Positions 16,713-25,008 of a DNA stretch of 64,000 bases are shown here, piece by piece. A model generated the notes under the pieces. It searched no databases. It was given only the letters and a program-made list of their open reading frames with translations, and was not told the DNA's origin. The translations under genes and the position numbers were made by a program. Within the stretch, counting starts at the first letter, position 1, and every line of letters begins with the position of its first letter. Source of the stretch: Microbacterium trichothecenolyticum (GTDB lineage: Bacteria > Actinomycetota > Actinomycetes > Actinomycetales > Microbacteriaceae); contig NZ_JYJA01000038.1 in NCBI RefSeq assembly GCF_000956465.1, positions 248,001 through 312,000 of the forward strand, read 5' to 3'.

Positions 16713-17827
16713 TCAGCGTCAAGAACGTCCTCACCGTGCTCGGCGTCGCCTTCACCGCCTACTTCGCTGCACGAGGTCTGCTGTGGACCGGGCGGCCCAT
16801 CCCGCAGCCGCTCATCATCGTCATCTCCGTCGGGATCTACCTCGCGGTGACCTGGCTGTGCATCTTCTGGCAGCCTGCATCGCAGCGCTCGAGTCCGGTC
16901 CCTCGCGCCGCCGGTTCGGCCGACAACGAGTCGCTCGAGAGTCTCGAGGCGCAGGCGGCGCCGCACGCCGCCGGGGAAGGCATCCGCGGCCCGCTGCCGT
17001 TGCCGGTGACAGCCCAGGTCCTCGCACTGGCCTGCGCGGTGATCGTGCCGAACGCCATCCCGATCGCGGTGGGCGAGACGGCTCGCACTGCCTCCTTCGC
17101 GACGTGGTACCTCGGGGGGATCGGCGCACTCATGACCATCGTCATGGTGCGGCGGCGTCCCTGGACGGCGTGGGCGGGGATCGTCCTGCTCACGATCGCG
17201 TCGTTCCTCTGGATGGGCCCGCTCAATGCGCTCGCCCTCGGGCTCGTCGGCTCGATCGTCTGGGTGACGTGCGCCCAGCTGCTGGTGTTCTCGATGGACC
17301 GTGCCGCGCGCGACACCTCGCGGCTCACGCGGCTGCAGCGCGCCGCGACGGGGTGGCAGACATCGCAGGTGGTCCGCCAGCGCGAGCGGCGCGTTCAGGT
17401 GCAGCGGGCGCTTGCCGTGGCGGGCCCCGTGCTCACGCGCACAGTCGCCCATGCGGGTGTGCTCACCGAGGACGATCGCCTCGAGGCGCGTATCGCCGAG
17501 GGCCGCCTGCGCGACGAGATGCGCGGTCCGCGGCTGCTCGACGACGAGGTGCGTGCGGAGCTCGAGCGGGCACGCCGCCGCGGCGCCAACGTCACCGTCC
17601 TCGACGAGGGCGGACTCGACGACGTCGACGACGAGACCCTCGGCATCATCCGCGCGCAGCTCGCCGAGACCCTGCGCTCGGCGAGCTCGGACCGCCTCTA
17701 CATCCGCACGTCGCCGGACGAGCGCGTCGCGGTCACCGTCGTCGGCCGCTCGCCGTCCGTGGGCGGACCCAGCGACGAGGACTCCGTCGACCTGTGGCGC
17801 GAGATCCCGCACCCGGGCAGGGCCTGA
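16709..17827 (+). CDS. Membrane protein of unknown function in the two-component operon
   Basis: A 372-residue protein not assigned to a named family. Two membrane spans lie at the N terminus (about 7-24 and 35-54), then an acidic linker (58-92), then four more spans (about 98-117, 128-146, 152-175 and 178-196). The C-terminal half (200-372) is cytoplasmic, Arg-rich and helical, with DDEVRAELERARRRGANVTV and a short beta-like end. ATG 16709 overlaps the kinase stop by four bases, so it is co-expressed with the two-component pair and could tune it or be part of the sensing complex (inference). Confidence 0.8.
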   Translation: MISVKNVLTVLGVAFTAYFAARGLLWTGRPIPQPLIIVISVGIYLAVTWLCIFWQPASQRSSPVPRAAGSADNESLESLEAQAAPHAAGEGIRGPLPLPVTAQVLALACAVIVPNAIPIAVGETARTASFATWYLGGIGALMTIVMVRRRPWTAWAGIVLLTIASFLWMGPLNALALGLVGSIVWVTCAQLLVFSMDRAARDTSRLTRLQRAATGWQTSQVVRQRERRVQVQRALAVAGPVLTRTVAHAGVLTEDDRLEARIAEGRLRDEMRGPRLLDDEVRAELERARRRGANVTVLDEGGLDDVDDETLGIIRAQLAETLRSASSDRLYIRTSPDERVAVTVVGRSPSVGGPSDEDSVDLWREIPHPGRA

Positions 17828-17862
17828 CCCTCACGTCTCGACAGGTGCGGTCCCCACGGCGC

Positions 17863-17892
17863 CTCCGCTCGGCGCTGGCGCGCCGGGCGGAG
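17863..17892 (+). repeat. Repeated hairpin element, copy 1 (intergenic)
   Basis: Arms 17863-17875 and 17880-17892 form 13 pairs (one T-G) around the loop TGGC. The same element, inverted, is at 18494-18523 inside accE. The two copies differ at the fifth pair, G-C here and C-G there, a compensatory change that keeps the stem. Flanking similarity extends to roughly 17840-17915. Confidence 0.7.
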
Positions 17893-18022
17893 CCTCCGGC
17901 CACGGGGGCCGAGCTGCGCTCGGCGGCCCGGCGGGCACGCCGAGTCGGCGTCGCTTCCGTGGCAGACTCGCTCCCCGCCGGAAAGGGGGAGGGGATTCCT
18001 GGCGGAGAGCGGGAAATGAAGG

Positions 18023-18057
18023 AGGCGAGGGGCGGCGAAGCCGCCCGCCCCTCGCCT
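18023..18057. terminator. Hairpin terminator after the two-component operon
   Basis: Arm 18023-18036 pairs with 18041-18057 around GAA, with a three-base bulge on the right side; about 13 G-C-rich pairs. It lies 196 bases beyond the plus-strand operon stop and could also stop leftward transcripts from accE. Confidence 0.55.
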
Positions 18058-18067
18058 GCGCGGATGG

Positions 18068-18214
18068 TTACCCGAAAACCATCCGCATGGCCGGATCCGG
18101 GGCATCCGCTAAGCGGTGTCGGATCGACCGAACGCAGAAGCGTTCCAGCGAGTCAAGTATCTCGGGGTTGCAAGGGGTGTGTCTGTAGGTATTTCGGGGG
18201 ACAACACTGCGCAT
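18068..18214 (-). CDS. Possible small protein, 48 residues
   Basis: An ATG at 18214 opens 48 codons to TAA 18070-18068, downstream of accE on the same strand. The product is Arg-rich with a helix-like centre, NPEILDSLERFCVRSIRHRL. Base composition is visibly lower in G+C than the flanks, and codon third positions are less biased than in real neighbours. No ribosome site stands out. It may be a remnant of a larger gene or no gene at all. Confidence 0.25.
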   Translation of the reverse strand: MRSVVPRNTYRHTPCNPEILDSLERFCVRSIRHRLADAPDPAMRMVFG

Positions 18215-18260
18215 TGGGATGTCGTCGCCCTGCGTCGTCTCCGCGCAGTCGAAACCGCGG

Positions 18261-18563
18261 TCAGCCGAAACGGCCCCAGCCGAGGTCGCGATCGAGCGGC
18301 TGCCGCAGCGCGCGCTGCGAGAGCTGCCAGCCGGTACGGGTCGCGCGGTCGTCGGCGACCGCCTCAGCGGCTTCACCGGTGTATGCCTCGCTCACGACGG
18401 CGATGAGCGCGGCGAGTTCCACCTCCGTCGGCGCGCCACGGCGGACCTCGATGGTCGGGCCCTGGGGTGCGGCCGGGCCCACGCCGCCGGAGGCTCCCCC
18501 CGGCGCGCCAGCGCCGAGGGGAGAAGCCGAGGGGACCGTCGCCCCGCCGTCTGCGATGCTCAC
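18261..18563 (-). CDS. accE: Acyl-CoA carboxylase epsilon subunit
   Basis: A 100-residue accessory subunit. In actinobacteria the epsilon subunit binds alpha and beta chains and raises carboxylase activity. The recognisable core is at about 37-100: [24 protein letters not shown] followed by the Trp/Arg-rich end [17 protein letters not shown] 18563 overlaps the beta-subunit stop (GTGA), as expected for coupled subunits. Residues about 6-35 form a Gly/Ala/Pro/Ser linker that is encoded by the second copy of the hairpin repeat, so a mobile or spreading element seems to have become part of the protein. The N-terminal part varies widely in this family, so function is probably kept. Confidence 0.85.
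   Translation of the reverse strand: MSIADGGATVPSASPLGAGAPGGASGGVGPAAPQGPTIEVRRGAPTEVELAALIAVVSEAYTGEAAEAVADDRATRTGWQLSQRALRQPLDRDLGWGRFG
18494..18523 (-). repeat. Repeated hairpin element, copy 2 (inside accE)
   Basis: Arms 18494-18506 and 18511-18523 pair over 13 positions with one wobble (G-T on the coding strand) around the loop TGGC (coding strand). It matches the intergenic copy at 17863-17892 in inverted orientation, with one covarying pair. On the coding strand it encodes the PLGAGAPGG part of the accE linker. Confidence 0.7.
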
Positions 18564-20158
18564 AGCGGTATGTTCCCGTGCTTCTTGGGCGGCAGGCTCG
18601 CGCGCTTGCCGCGGAGGGCGCGCAGGGCCTTCGCGATCGAGACGCGCGTCGCAGCCGGCTCGATGATGCCGTCGAGCTCGCCGCGCTCGGCGGCGAGGAA
18701 GGGCGACGCCACGTTGTAGGTGTACTCGTTCGCGAGGCGCGTGCGCACGGCGGCGACATCCTCGCCGTTCTCCTCGGCCTTCTTGATCTCGCCGCGGTAC
18801 AGGATGTTGACCGCGCCCTGGCCTCCCATGACGGCGATCTCGGCCGTCGGCCAGGCGAGGTTGATGTCGGCCCCGAGCTGCTTGGAGCCCATCACGATGT
18901 AGGCGCCGCCGTAGGCCTTGCGCAGGATCACCGTCACGAGCGGCACGGTCGCCTCGGCGTACGCGTAGAGCAGCTTCGCACCGCGGCGGATGACGCCGGT
19001 CCACTCCTGGTCGGTGCCGGGGAGGTACCCGGGCACGTCGACGAGCGTGACGATCGGAATCGAGAACGCGTCGCAGAACCGCACGAAGCGGCTGGCCTTC
19101 TCGCCGGCCTCGATGTTGAGCGTGCCCGCCATCTGCGACGGCTGGTTGGCGATGATGCCGACCGAGCGGCCCTCGATGCGACCGAAGCCGATGACGATGT
19201 TCGGGGCGAACAGGGGCTGCACCTCGAGGAAGTCCTCGGCGTCGACGATGCCGCGGATCACCTGGTGGATGTCGTACGGCTGGTTCGGCGAGTCGGGGAT
19301 GACCGCGTTCAGCGCGCGGTCGGCATCCGTCGTCTCGAATTCGAAGCCCGTCTCGTAGACCGGCAGCTCCGCCATGTTGTTGTCGGGCAGGAAGCTCAGC
19401 ATCGAGCGTACGTAGTCGATCGCGTCGTCCTCGTCCTCGGCGAGGTAGTGCGCGACGCCCGAGCGGGTGTTGTGCGTGTGCGCGCCGCCGAGCTCCTCCA
19501 TGCCGACGTCCTCGCCGGTGACGGTCTTGATGACGTCGGGGCCGGTGACGAACATCTGGCTGGTCTTGTCGACCATGACGACGAAGTCGGTGAGGGCAGG
19601 GGAGTAGACCGCGCCACCCGCGGCCGGGCCCATGATGATCGAGATCTGGGGGATGACGCCCGATGCGCGGGTGTTGAGGCGGAAGATCTCGCCGTACTTG
19701 CCGAGGGCGACCACGCCCTCCTGGATGCGCGCGCCGCCCGAGTCCAGGATTCCCACGATGGGGATGCCGCTGCGCAGGGCGAACTCCATGACCTTGATGA
19801 TCTTCTCGCCGGCGACCTCGCCCAGCGAACCGCCGAAGGTCGAGAAGTCCTGCGAGTACACCGCGACGGTGCGGCCGTGGATCGTGCCGACACCGGTGAC
19901 GACCGAATCGCCGTAGGGGCGCGAGCGGTCCATGCCGAAGGCGGTGGTGCGGTGACGGACGTACTCGTCGAGCTCGACGAAGCTGCCGGTGTCGAGGAGC
20001 ATGTCGATGCGCTCCCGCGCTGTGCCCTTGCCCTTCGCGTGCTGCTTCTCCTTCGCGACCTCCTCGGGATCGAGGACGGCCTCCTGGAAGCGTGCGCGGA
20101 GGTCGGCGATCTTGCCGGCGGTCGTCGACAGGTCGGGCTGATCTGGCGCTTGAGTCAC
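18560..20158 (-). CDS. accD: Acyl-CoA carboxylase carboxyltransferase beta subunit
   Basis: Transfers CO2 from biotin to acetyl- or propionyl-CoA. The 532-residue protein has the two crotonase-like halves of the PccB/AccD5 family. The first has [12 protein letters not shown] and the oxyanion region [18 protein letters not shown]; the second has [13 protein letters not shown] and [14 protein letters not shown]. The Asp/Ile position that sets acyl length is not assigned here. The start is set at GTG 20158: TAGGGT lies seven bases upstream, while the longer opening at 20209 starts with TTG and has no support. It overlaps accE by four bases and is divergent from birA. Confidence 0.93.
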   Translation of the reverse strand: MTQAPDQPDLSTTAGKIADLRARFQEAVLDPEEVAKEKQHAKGKGTARERIDMLLDTGSFVELDEYVRHRTTAFGMDRSRPYGDSVVTGVGTIHGRTVAVYSQDFSTFGGSLGEVAGEKIIKVMEFALRSGIPIVGILDSGGARIQEGVVALGKYGEIFRLNTRASGVIPQISIIMGPAAGGAVYSPALTDFVVMVDKTSQMFVTGPDVIKTVTGEDVGMEELGGAHTHNTRSGVAHYLAEDEDDAIDYVRSMLSFLPDNNMAELPVYETGFEFETTDADRALNAVIPDSPNQPYDIHQVIRGIVDAEDFLEVQPLFAPNIVIGFGRIEGRSVGIIANQPSQMAGTLNIEAGEKASRFVRFCDAFSIPIVTLVDVPGYLPGTDQEWTGVIRRGAKLLYAYAEATVPLVTVILRKAYGGAYIVMGSKQLGADINLAWPTAEIAVMGGQGAVNILYRGEIKKAEENGEDVAAVRTRLANEYTYNVASPFLAAERGELDGIIEPAATRVSIAKALRALRGKRASLPPKKHGNIPL

Positions 20159-20165
20159 GGATTCC

Positions 20166-20171
20166 ACCCTA
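20166..20171 (-). promoter_or_regulatory. -10 box of the accD-accE operon
   Basis: TAGGGT on the minus strand, seven bases before GTG 20158. It supports the short start and a leaderless mRNA. Confidence 0.55.
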
Positions 20172-20273
20172 TCGGCGGGCTCGGTCGATCTGTTGGAGGG
20201 TTCGCACAAGGGGTTGCGGCATCCGCTGTTCGTCCTCAGAAGGAACCGGCGGGCGCGAGTCCGGCGAGGGGCG

Positions 20274-20279
20274 TAGCGT
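20274..20279 (+). promoter_or_regulatory. -10 box of birA
   Basis: TAGCGT, seven bases before ATG 20287; the same spacing as on the opposite side of this divergent promoter region (20166). Confidence 0.55.
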
Positions 20280-20286
20280 GAGGCAC

Positions 20287-21102
20287 ATGACGTTCTCGTC
20301 CGAGGGGTTCCCGCTCACCGCCGCCCGCAGTCCCCGCGTCCAGGTCGTCGAGACCACGGACTCGACCAATGCCGACGTCATCCGGCACGTCATCGACGCG
20401 CCGGATGAATGGCCGCACCTGTCGCTGCTGCTCACGAACGATCAGCGCGCCGGTCGCGGACGCCTCGACCGCACATGGGTCACGCCGCCCGGATCGGCGC
20501 TCGCGGTGTCGGTGGCGGTCGACGCCTCGGCCCTTCCGGTCGCGGCCCGCGGGTGGATCCCGCTCATCGCGGGCGCGGCGATGACACGCGCGATCGCGGC
20601 CCAGCTGGTCGGCTCGGTGCACAGCGCCACGCTCAAGTGGCCGAACGACGTGCTCCTCGACGGATCGAAGATCTGCGGCATCCTCGCGGAGGTGGTGCCG
20701 GAGCATCCCGACGTCGTCGTGATCGGCTCCGGCGTGAACACGCGCATGGCGGCGGTCGACCTCCCCGTCGCGACGGCGACCTCCTTCGCCGCCGCCGGAC
20801 TGGTGTGCGACGACGACCGCCTGCTCGCCGACTACCTCGGCGCGCTCGACGAGCAGCTGAAGGCTCTCGGCGCGGCCGGCGGCGACGCCGCTGCATCGGG
20901 CGTGCTCGGCGAAGTCGAGTCGCTCTGCAGCACGCTCGGAAGCGACGTCGCGGTGTCGCTGCCGAACGGCGAGACGCTGTGGGGCCGTGCGCAGCGGATC
21001 GATCCCGACGGGCGCCTGGTCGTCGTGCAGGATGCCGAGTTCGAGAGCGTCGTCTCGGCCGGAGACGTGGTGCACGTGCGGAGCCGCCCCGTCGCCGAAT
21101 GA
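20287..21102 (+). CDS. birA: Biotin-protein ligase
   Basis: Activates biotin with ATP and attaches it to the carrier lysine of the carboxylase alpha subunit (Lys554 of the protein encoded at 10682-12448). The 271-residue product has TTDSTNAD, the biotin-adenylate loop [11 protein letters not shown], the [19 protein letters not shown] active-site strand and a C-terminal SH3-like cap. There is no N-terminal helix-turn-helix, so it is the monofunctional type and not a repressor. It is divergent from accD, which makes sense functionally. This accD/accE-birA-PH protein-purK-purE order is conserved across actinobacteria. Confidence 0.93.
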   Translation: MTFSSEGFPLTAARSPRVQVVETTDSTNADVIRHVIDAPDEWPHLSLLLTNDQRAGRGRLDRTWVTPPGSALAVSVAVDASALPVAARGWIPLIAGAAMTRAIAAQLVGSVHSATLKWPNDVLLDGSKICGILAEVVPEHPDVVVIGSGVNTRMAAVDLPVATATSFAAAGLVCDDDRLLADYLGALDEQLKALGAAGGDAAASGVLGEVESLCSTLGSDVAVSLPNGETLWGRAQRIDPDGRLVVVQDAEFESVVSAGDVVHVRSRPVAE

Positions 21103-21156
21103 CGGAAAACGGCGGGTGCGCACCGGACTGTCAGTCCCGCACCGCACAATGGGGAC

Positions 21157-21741
21157 ATGACGCAGCCGACGAGCTACGGCGGCAGGCCGCTGACGCCCGC
21201 CCCCGGTGCGCCGACACCGGAGCTGCTCGTCGCGCGCTTCCGCGCGCACGCCCGGCGGCTCGCCTGGTCGGCTCTCGTGCTGATCGCGGTGGCCGCCGTG
21301 TGCGGCTACTTCTACGGCAACCTGCCCGCTCCTTTCGAGAACTGGATGCTGCTCGCCGGCGCCGCGCTCGTGGTGCTGCTGCTCGTGGTGCTGCCGTATC
21401 TGGCGTGGGCGGGCCACGTGTACACGATCACCACGCGGCGCGTGATGGAGCGTCGCGGGGTCTTCGCTGTCAAGCGCCGTGAACTGGCGCACGTCCGCGG
21501 CTACACCCTCAAGGTGCACCGCGGCCTGCTGCAACGCGTGTGGGGTGCGGGCACGATCACCCTCACCAACGGCGTCGACGAGCCGCTGCGGCTCGCGAAC
21601 ATCCCGAGCGCCGAGCTCGTGCACGAGGCGCTCGTCGACCAGGTCGAGGTCAACCAGATCCTCGCGCACCGCGACGCCCAGCCGCTTCCGCCCGGGCCGC
21701 AGCCCACCGTCCCCCCGAGGCCTCCGCTGCCGCAGGTCTGA
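21157..21741 (+). CDS. PH-domain (bPH2, YdbS-like) membrane protein
   Basis: A 194-residue protein with two membrane segments (about 33-52 and 60-82), then a bacterial PH-like domain that starts at HVYTITTRRVMERRGVFAVKRRELAHVRGY. It ends in a Pro-rich tail. Proteins of this type sit between birA and purK in many actinobacteria, but no biochemical role is established. CACAAT (one mismatch to TANNNT) lies six bases before ATG 21157, so this gene may also have its own leaderless promoter. Confidence 0.85.
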   Translation: MTQPTSYGGRPLTPAPGAPTPELLVARFRAHARRLAWSALVLIAVAAVCGYFYGNLPAPFENWMLLAGAALVVLLLVVLPYLAWAGHVYTITTRRVMERRGVFAVKRRELAHVRGYTLKVHRGLLQRVWGAGTITLTNGVDEPLRLANIPSAELVHEALVDQVEVNQILAHRDAQPLPPGPQPTVPPRPPLPQV

Positions 21742-21805
21742 CCTCGGCGCGTTCGTCGTCTCGCGGGTGCGGGATGATGGAGGGAGGCCTACGAGAGGGA
21801 ATGGA

Positions 21806-22942
21806 ATGGCGCTGCGAGTCGGAGTCGTCGGGGGTGGGCAGCTGGCCCGCATGATGATCGCGCCGGCGGTCGAGCTCGGGGTGGAGATCCGGGTGCTCGC
21901 CGAAGACGAGGGGATGTCGGCATCCCTCGCCGCCACGGCCGTGGGCGACTACCGCGACGCCGACACCGTGCTCGCCTTCGCCCGCGATGTCGATGTCGTC
22001 ACCTTCGACCACGAGCACGTGCCCCAGGACGTGCTGGCGACCCTCGTCGGCGAGGGGATCGCGGTGCATCCGGGGCCTGATGCCCTCAAGTTCGCGCAGG
22101 ACAAGCTCGTCATGCGCGCGCGCCTGGAGGAGCTCGGGATGCCGCAGCCCGACTGGGCGGCCGTCACGAACGCCGACGAGCTTCAGGCCTTCATCGACGA
22201 CCACGGCGGCCGCGCCGTCGTCAAGACACCGCGCGGCGGCTACGACGGCAAGGGTGTGCGCGTCGTGTCGGCAGGGACCGAGGCCGACGACTGGTTCGCC
22301 ACCCTCGCCGAGGACGCGCGTGGCGGTGCGCTTCTCGTCGAGGAGCTCGTCGACTTCACGCGCGAACTCGCGCAGCAGGTCGCTCGCCGGCCGTCGGGCG
22401 CGGTCCGCGCCTACCCGGTCGTCGAGACCGTGCAGCGCGACGGCGTGTGCGCCGAGGTGATCGCCCCCGCCCCGCACTCCAGCGACCGCCTGCAGCAGGT
22501 GGCCGCCGGGATCGGCGTCTCGATCGCCGAGGGCCTGGGCGTGACCGGGATGCTGGCCGTCGAACTCTTCGAGACGACCGACGAGCGTCTCCTCGTGAAC
22601 GAGCTCGCCATGCGCCCGCACAACAGCGGCCACTGGAGCCAGGACGGTGCCGTCACGAGCCAGTTCGAACAGCACCTGCGCGCCGTGCTCGACTTGCCGC
22701 TCGGCGACACCGATCCGGTCGCCGGGTGGGCGGTGATGGTCAACATCCTGGGCGGGCCGGCCGAGGAATCGCTCGACGCGCGTTTCGCCGCGGCGATGGA
22801 CGAGCACCCCCAGGCGAAGGTCCACACGTACGGCAAAGCGCCGCGCCCCGGTCGCAAGGTCGGGCACGTCAACGTCGTGGGCGACGAGCTCGATGACGTG
22901 GCGTACCAGGCCCGGGCCGCAGCATCCTTCTTCCTGGGCTGA
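21806..22942 (+). CDS. purK: N5-carboxyaminoimidazole ribonucleotide synthase
   Basis: Purine synthesis: ATP plus bicarbonate plus AIR gives N5-CAIR, which PurE then rearranges. The 378-residue ATP-grasp enzyme starts ALRVGVVGGGQLARMM and has the phosphate loop TPRGGYDGKGV and VEELVDFTRELAQQV. It ends its active site with ELAMRPHNSGHWSQD. ATG 21806 is used; ATG 21801 is out of frame. The AGGGAGG at 21781 is somewhat distant and GAGAGGGA at 21793 closer. PurE follows 78 bases later. Confidence 0.94.
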   Translation: MALRVGVVGGGQLARMMIAPAVELGVEIRVLAEDEGMSASLAATAVGDYRDADTVLAFARDVDVVTFDHEHVPQDVLATLVGEGIAVHPGPDALKFAQDKLVMRARLEELGMPQPDWAAVTNADELQAFIDDHGGRAVVKTPRGGYDGKGVRVVSAGTEADDWFATLAEDARGGALLVEELVDFTRELAQQVARRPSGAVRAYPVVETVQRDGVCAEVIAPAPHSSDRLQQVAAGIGVSIAEGLGVTGMLAVELFETTDERLLVNELAMRPHNSGHWSQDGAVTSQFEQHLRAVLDLPLGDTDPVAGWAVMVNILGGPAEESLDARFAAAMDEHPQAKVHTYGKAPRPGRKVGHVNVVGDELDDVAYQARAAASFFLG

Positions 22943-22950
22943 TGTCCACC

Positions 22951-22972
22951 GGTCGTTGAGCTTGTCGAAGGG
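22951..22972 (+). repeat. Candidate dispersed repeat motif between purK and purE
   Basis: The 22 bases start GGTCGTTGAGCTTG and end TCGAAGGG. From memory, very similar intergenic motifs recur in Microbacterium genomes, but only this copy is noticed in the window. The assignment rests on that recollection. Confidence 0.3.
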
Positions 22973-23008
22973 CCCGCGCCGTTGCGGGGAGTTTCCAGCC
23001 TCGCCCCC

Positions 23009-23014
23009 TAGCCT
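23009..23014 (+). promoter_or_regulatory. -10 box of purE
   Basis: TAGCCT, six bases before GTG 23021, without a ribosome site. Confidence 0.5.
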
Positions 23015-23020
23015 TGACGA

Positions 23021-23536
23021 GTGACTGCGCCCCTTCATTCCTCCGAGGCGCCGCTCGTCGGCGTCGTCATGGGCTCCGACTCCGACTGGCGGGTCATGAG
23101 CGACGCCTCTCAAGCGCTCACCGACTTCGGCATCCCCCACGAGGTCGAGGTCGTCTCGGCGCATCGCACGGTCGACAAGCTCATCCGCTACGGGCGTGAG
23201 GCGCGCGCACGCGGCGTCCGGGTCATCGTCGCCGGCGCCGGCGGCGCGGCGCACCTGCCCGGGATGCTGGCATCCGTCACCGCGCTGCCGGTCATCGGCG
23301 TGCCGGTGCAGTTGGCGACCCTGGACGGACTGGACTCGCTCCTGAGCATCGTGCAGATGCCCGCCGGCATCCCCGTCGCCACCGTCTCGATCAACGGCGC
23401 GAAGAACGCCGGGCTTCTCGCCGCCCGCATCCTCGGCACCGCGGACGCCGGCATCGCCGACCGCGTCGAAGCCTACGCGCGCGATCTCGAAGCGCAGGTC
23501 GAGCAGAAGAACCGGCGGCTCAAGGAGTCGCTGTGA
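23021..23536 (+). CDS. purE: N5-carboxyaminoimidazole ribonucleotide mutase
   Basis: Converts N5-CAIR to CAIR in purine synthesis. The 171-residue product has the class I PurE motifs [24 protein letters not shown] (catalytic His) and [15 protein letters not shown]. It is a normal length for an octameric PurE. GTG 23021 is supported by the box at 23009. The stop overlaps the LCP gene start by four bases, linking purine genes to the first gene of the surface glycan region. Confidence 0.95.
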   Translation: MTAPLHSSEAPLVGVVMGSDSDWRVMSDASQALTDFGIPHEVEVVSAHRTVDKLIRYGREARARGVRVIVAGAGGAAHLPGMLASVTALPVIGVPVQLATLDGLDSLLSIVQMPAGIPVATVSINGAKNAGLLAARILGTADAGIADRVEAYARDLEAQVEQKNRRLKESL

Positions 23537-25005
23537 GTGTCGTGAGCGCCCCTCGCACCACCGCCCGTCCGCACGGACCGGGTGTCGTCGAGGAGCGCCC
23601 GATGAGAAACCCGGATGCCTCATCCCGCGGCGTGATGACGCGTCGCGGGTGGTGGCTGGTCGTGCTGAACTTCCTCATTCCGGGCTCCGCGCAGGTGCTG
23701 GCGGGCAATCGCCGGCTCGGCCGCTTCGGGATCGCCGCGACCCTGCTCATGTGGGTGCTGCTGGTGGTCGCGCTGCTGTTCGCCCTGCTCGCACCGACCG
23801 CCGGGCTGAGCCTGGTGACGAGCGCGTGGCTTCCCGACTGGCTCGGCCTGCTCCGCCCGCTGCCGCTGCTGATCGCGCAGGGACTCCTCCTCGCGTACGC
23901 GGTGCTGTGGATCGTGCTGACGATCGACACGCTGCGTCTCGTGCGCCTGGTCAAGACCGGACGCTGGGCGCGCTTCGCGATCGCTCTGGTCGCGGTGGGT
24001 CTCCTGGTCGTGGCGAGCGGCACGGCAGCGTACGCGGCGAACGCGGTGGGCACCGTGCGCAGCACCATCAGCACGATCTTCGGAGCGAGCGGCCCGACCG
24101 TGCCCCCCTCGGACGGCTACTACAACATCCTGCTTCTCGGCGCAGACAGCGGCGAAGGCCGCGACTCGATGAGGTTCGACAGCATCTCGGTCGTCTCGGT
24201 GAACGCGACGACCGGCGCGACCACGATCACCGGCATCCCTCGCGACATGCCGCACTTCCCGTTCGCGGAGGGGCCGATGCAGGACACGTACCCGAACGGG
24301 CACGAGGGGCATGCCGACCCGACCTGCGGGTGGGGGAGCGGCATCAACCAGCTTCGCACCGAGGTCGAGGTCTGCCAGGACGGCAATCAGCTGTACCCGG
24401 ATGCCGAGGCGAATGGCTCCGAGCCGGGCATCGAGGCCACGAAGGACGCGGCCGAAGGCATCCTCGGGATCGAGATCCCGTACTTCGTGTTCGTGGACAT
24501 GCACGGCTTCGCGTCGCTGGTGGACGCGCTCGGGGGCGTCGACATCAACGTCACAGAGCGCCTGCCGAAGGGCGGACCGCCCGAGGGCGTCGATCCGCAC
24601 GACGTCGACAGCTGGGCGATCGGCTGGATCGAGCCCGGGCAGCAGCACATGGACGGCGACACCGCACAGTGGTACGCCCGTTCCCGGTACACGACCAGCG
24701 ATTTCGACCGCATGAAGCGTCAGCGTGAGCTGCAGCAGGCGATCCTCGCCCAGTTCACACCGGACGTCGTGCTGACCCGCTTCCAGGACGTCGCCGCCGC
24801 CGGCGCCGATATCGTCAAGACGGATCTGCCGCAGTCGCTGATCCCGACCCTCGTCGACCTCGCCCTCAAGGCGAAGGACCAGCCCGTGCAGACGATCGAG
24901 CTGACCCCTGCCGGCGGGATCGACGAGTTCAACCCCGACTACGCCTATATCGCCCAGCTCGTGCAGACCACACTGCACCCGCCGACCCCGACCCCCGAGG
25001 GCTGA
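23533..25005 (+). CDS. LytR-CpsA-Psr (LCP) family glycopolymer ligase
   Basis: LCP proteins transfer lipid-linked glycan to peptidoglycan on the outside of the membrane. The 490-residue product has an unusual N terminus with several membrane spans (about 38-58, 64-88, 110-130, 145-165). The extracellular LCP domain follows, beginning [23 protein letters not shown], with catalytic-type Arg/Asp residues in TGIPRDM, the [10 protein letters not shown] segment and [20 protein letters not shown] 23533 overlaps purE. As the first gene of the glycan island it is the best candidate for anchoring the polymers made by the genes that follow. Confidence 0.9.
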   Translation: MSVVSAPRTTARPHGPGVVEERPMRNPDASSRGVMTRRGWWLVVLNFLIPGSAQVLAGNRRLGRFGIAATLLMWVLLVVALLFALLAPTAGLSLVTSAWLPDWLGLLRPLPLLIAQGLLLAYAVLWIVLTIDTLRLVRLVKTGRWARFAIALVAVGLLVVASGTAAYAANAVGTVRSTISTIFGASGPTVPPSDGYYNILLLGADSGEGRDSMRFDSISVVSVNATTGATTITGIPRDMPHFPFAEGPMQDTYPNGHEGHADPTCGWGSGINQLRTEVEVCQDGNQLYPDAEANGSEPGIEATKDAAEGILGIEIPYFVFVDMHGFASLVDALGGVDINVTERLPKGGPPEGVDPHDVDSWAIGWIEPGQQHMDGDTAQWYARSRYTTSDFDRMKRQRELQQAILAQFTPDVVLTRFQDVAAAGADIVKTDLPQSLIPTLVDLALKAKDQPVQTIELTPAGGIDEFNPDYAYIAQLVQTTLHPPTPTPEG

Positions 25006-25008
25006 GCC

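Larger units (their letters stand above)
17828..18260. other. Intergenic region with repeat, terminator and a small reading frame
   Basis: These 433 bases separate two converging transcripts. They hold one copy of a hairpin repeat (17863-17892) in a block of about 75 bases that is shared with accE in inverted orientation, a terminator (18023-18057), and a stretch at 18068-18214 that is less G+C-rich and encodes a possible 48-residue peptide on the minus strand. No tRNA or other known RNA is recognised. Confidence 0.55.

Noticed and set aside
14759..17812. A minus-strand open frame of 1017 codons
   Set aside because: It is antisense to the complete two-component operon, which has clear domains and overlaps; the minus-strand product is low-complexity and domain-free.
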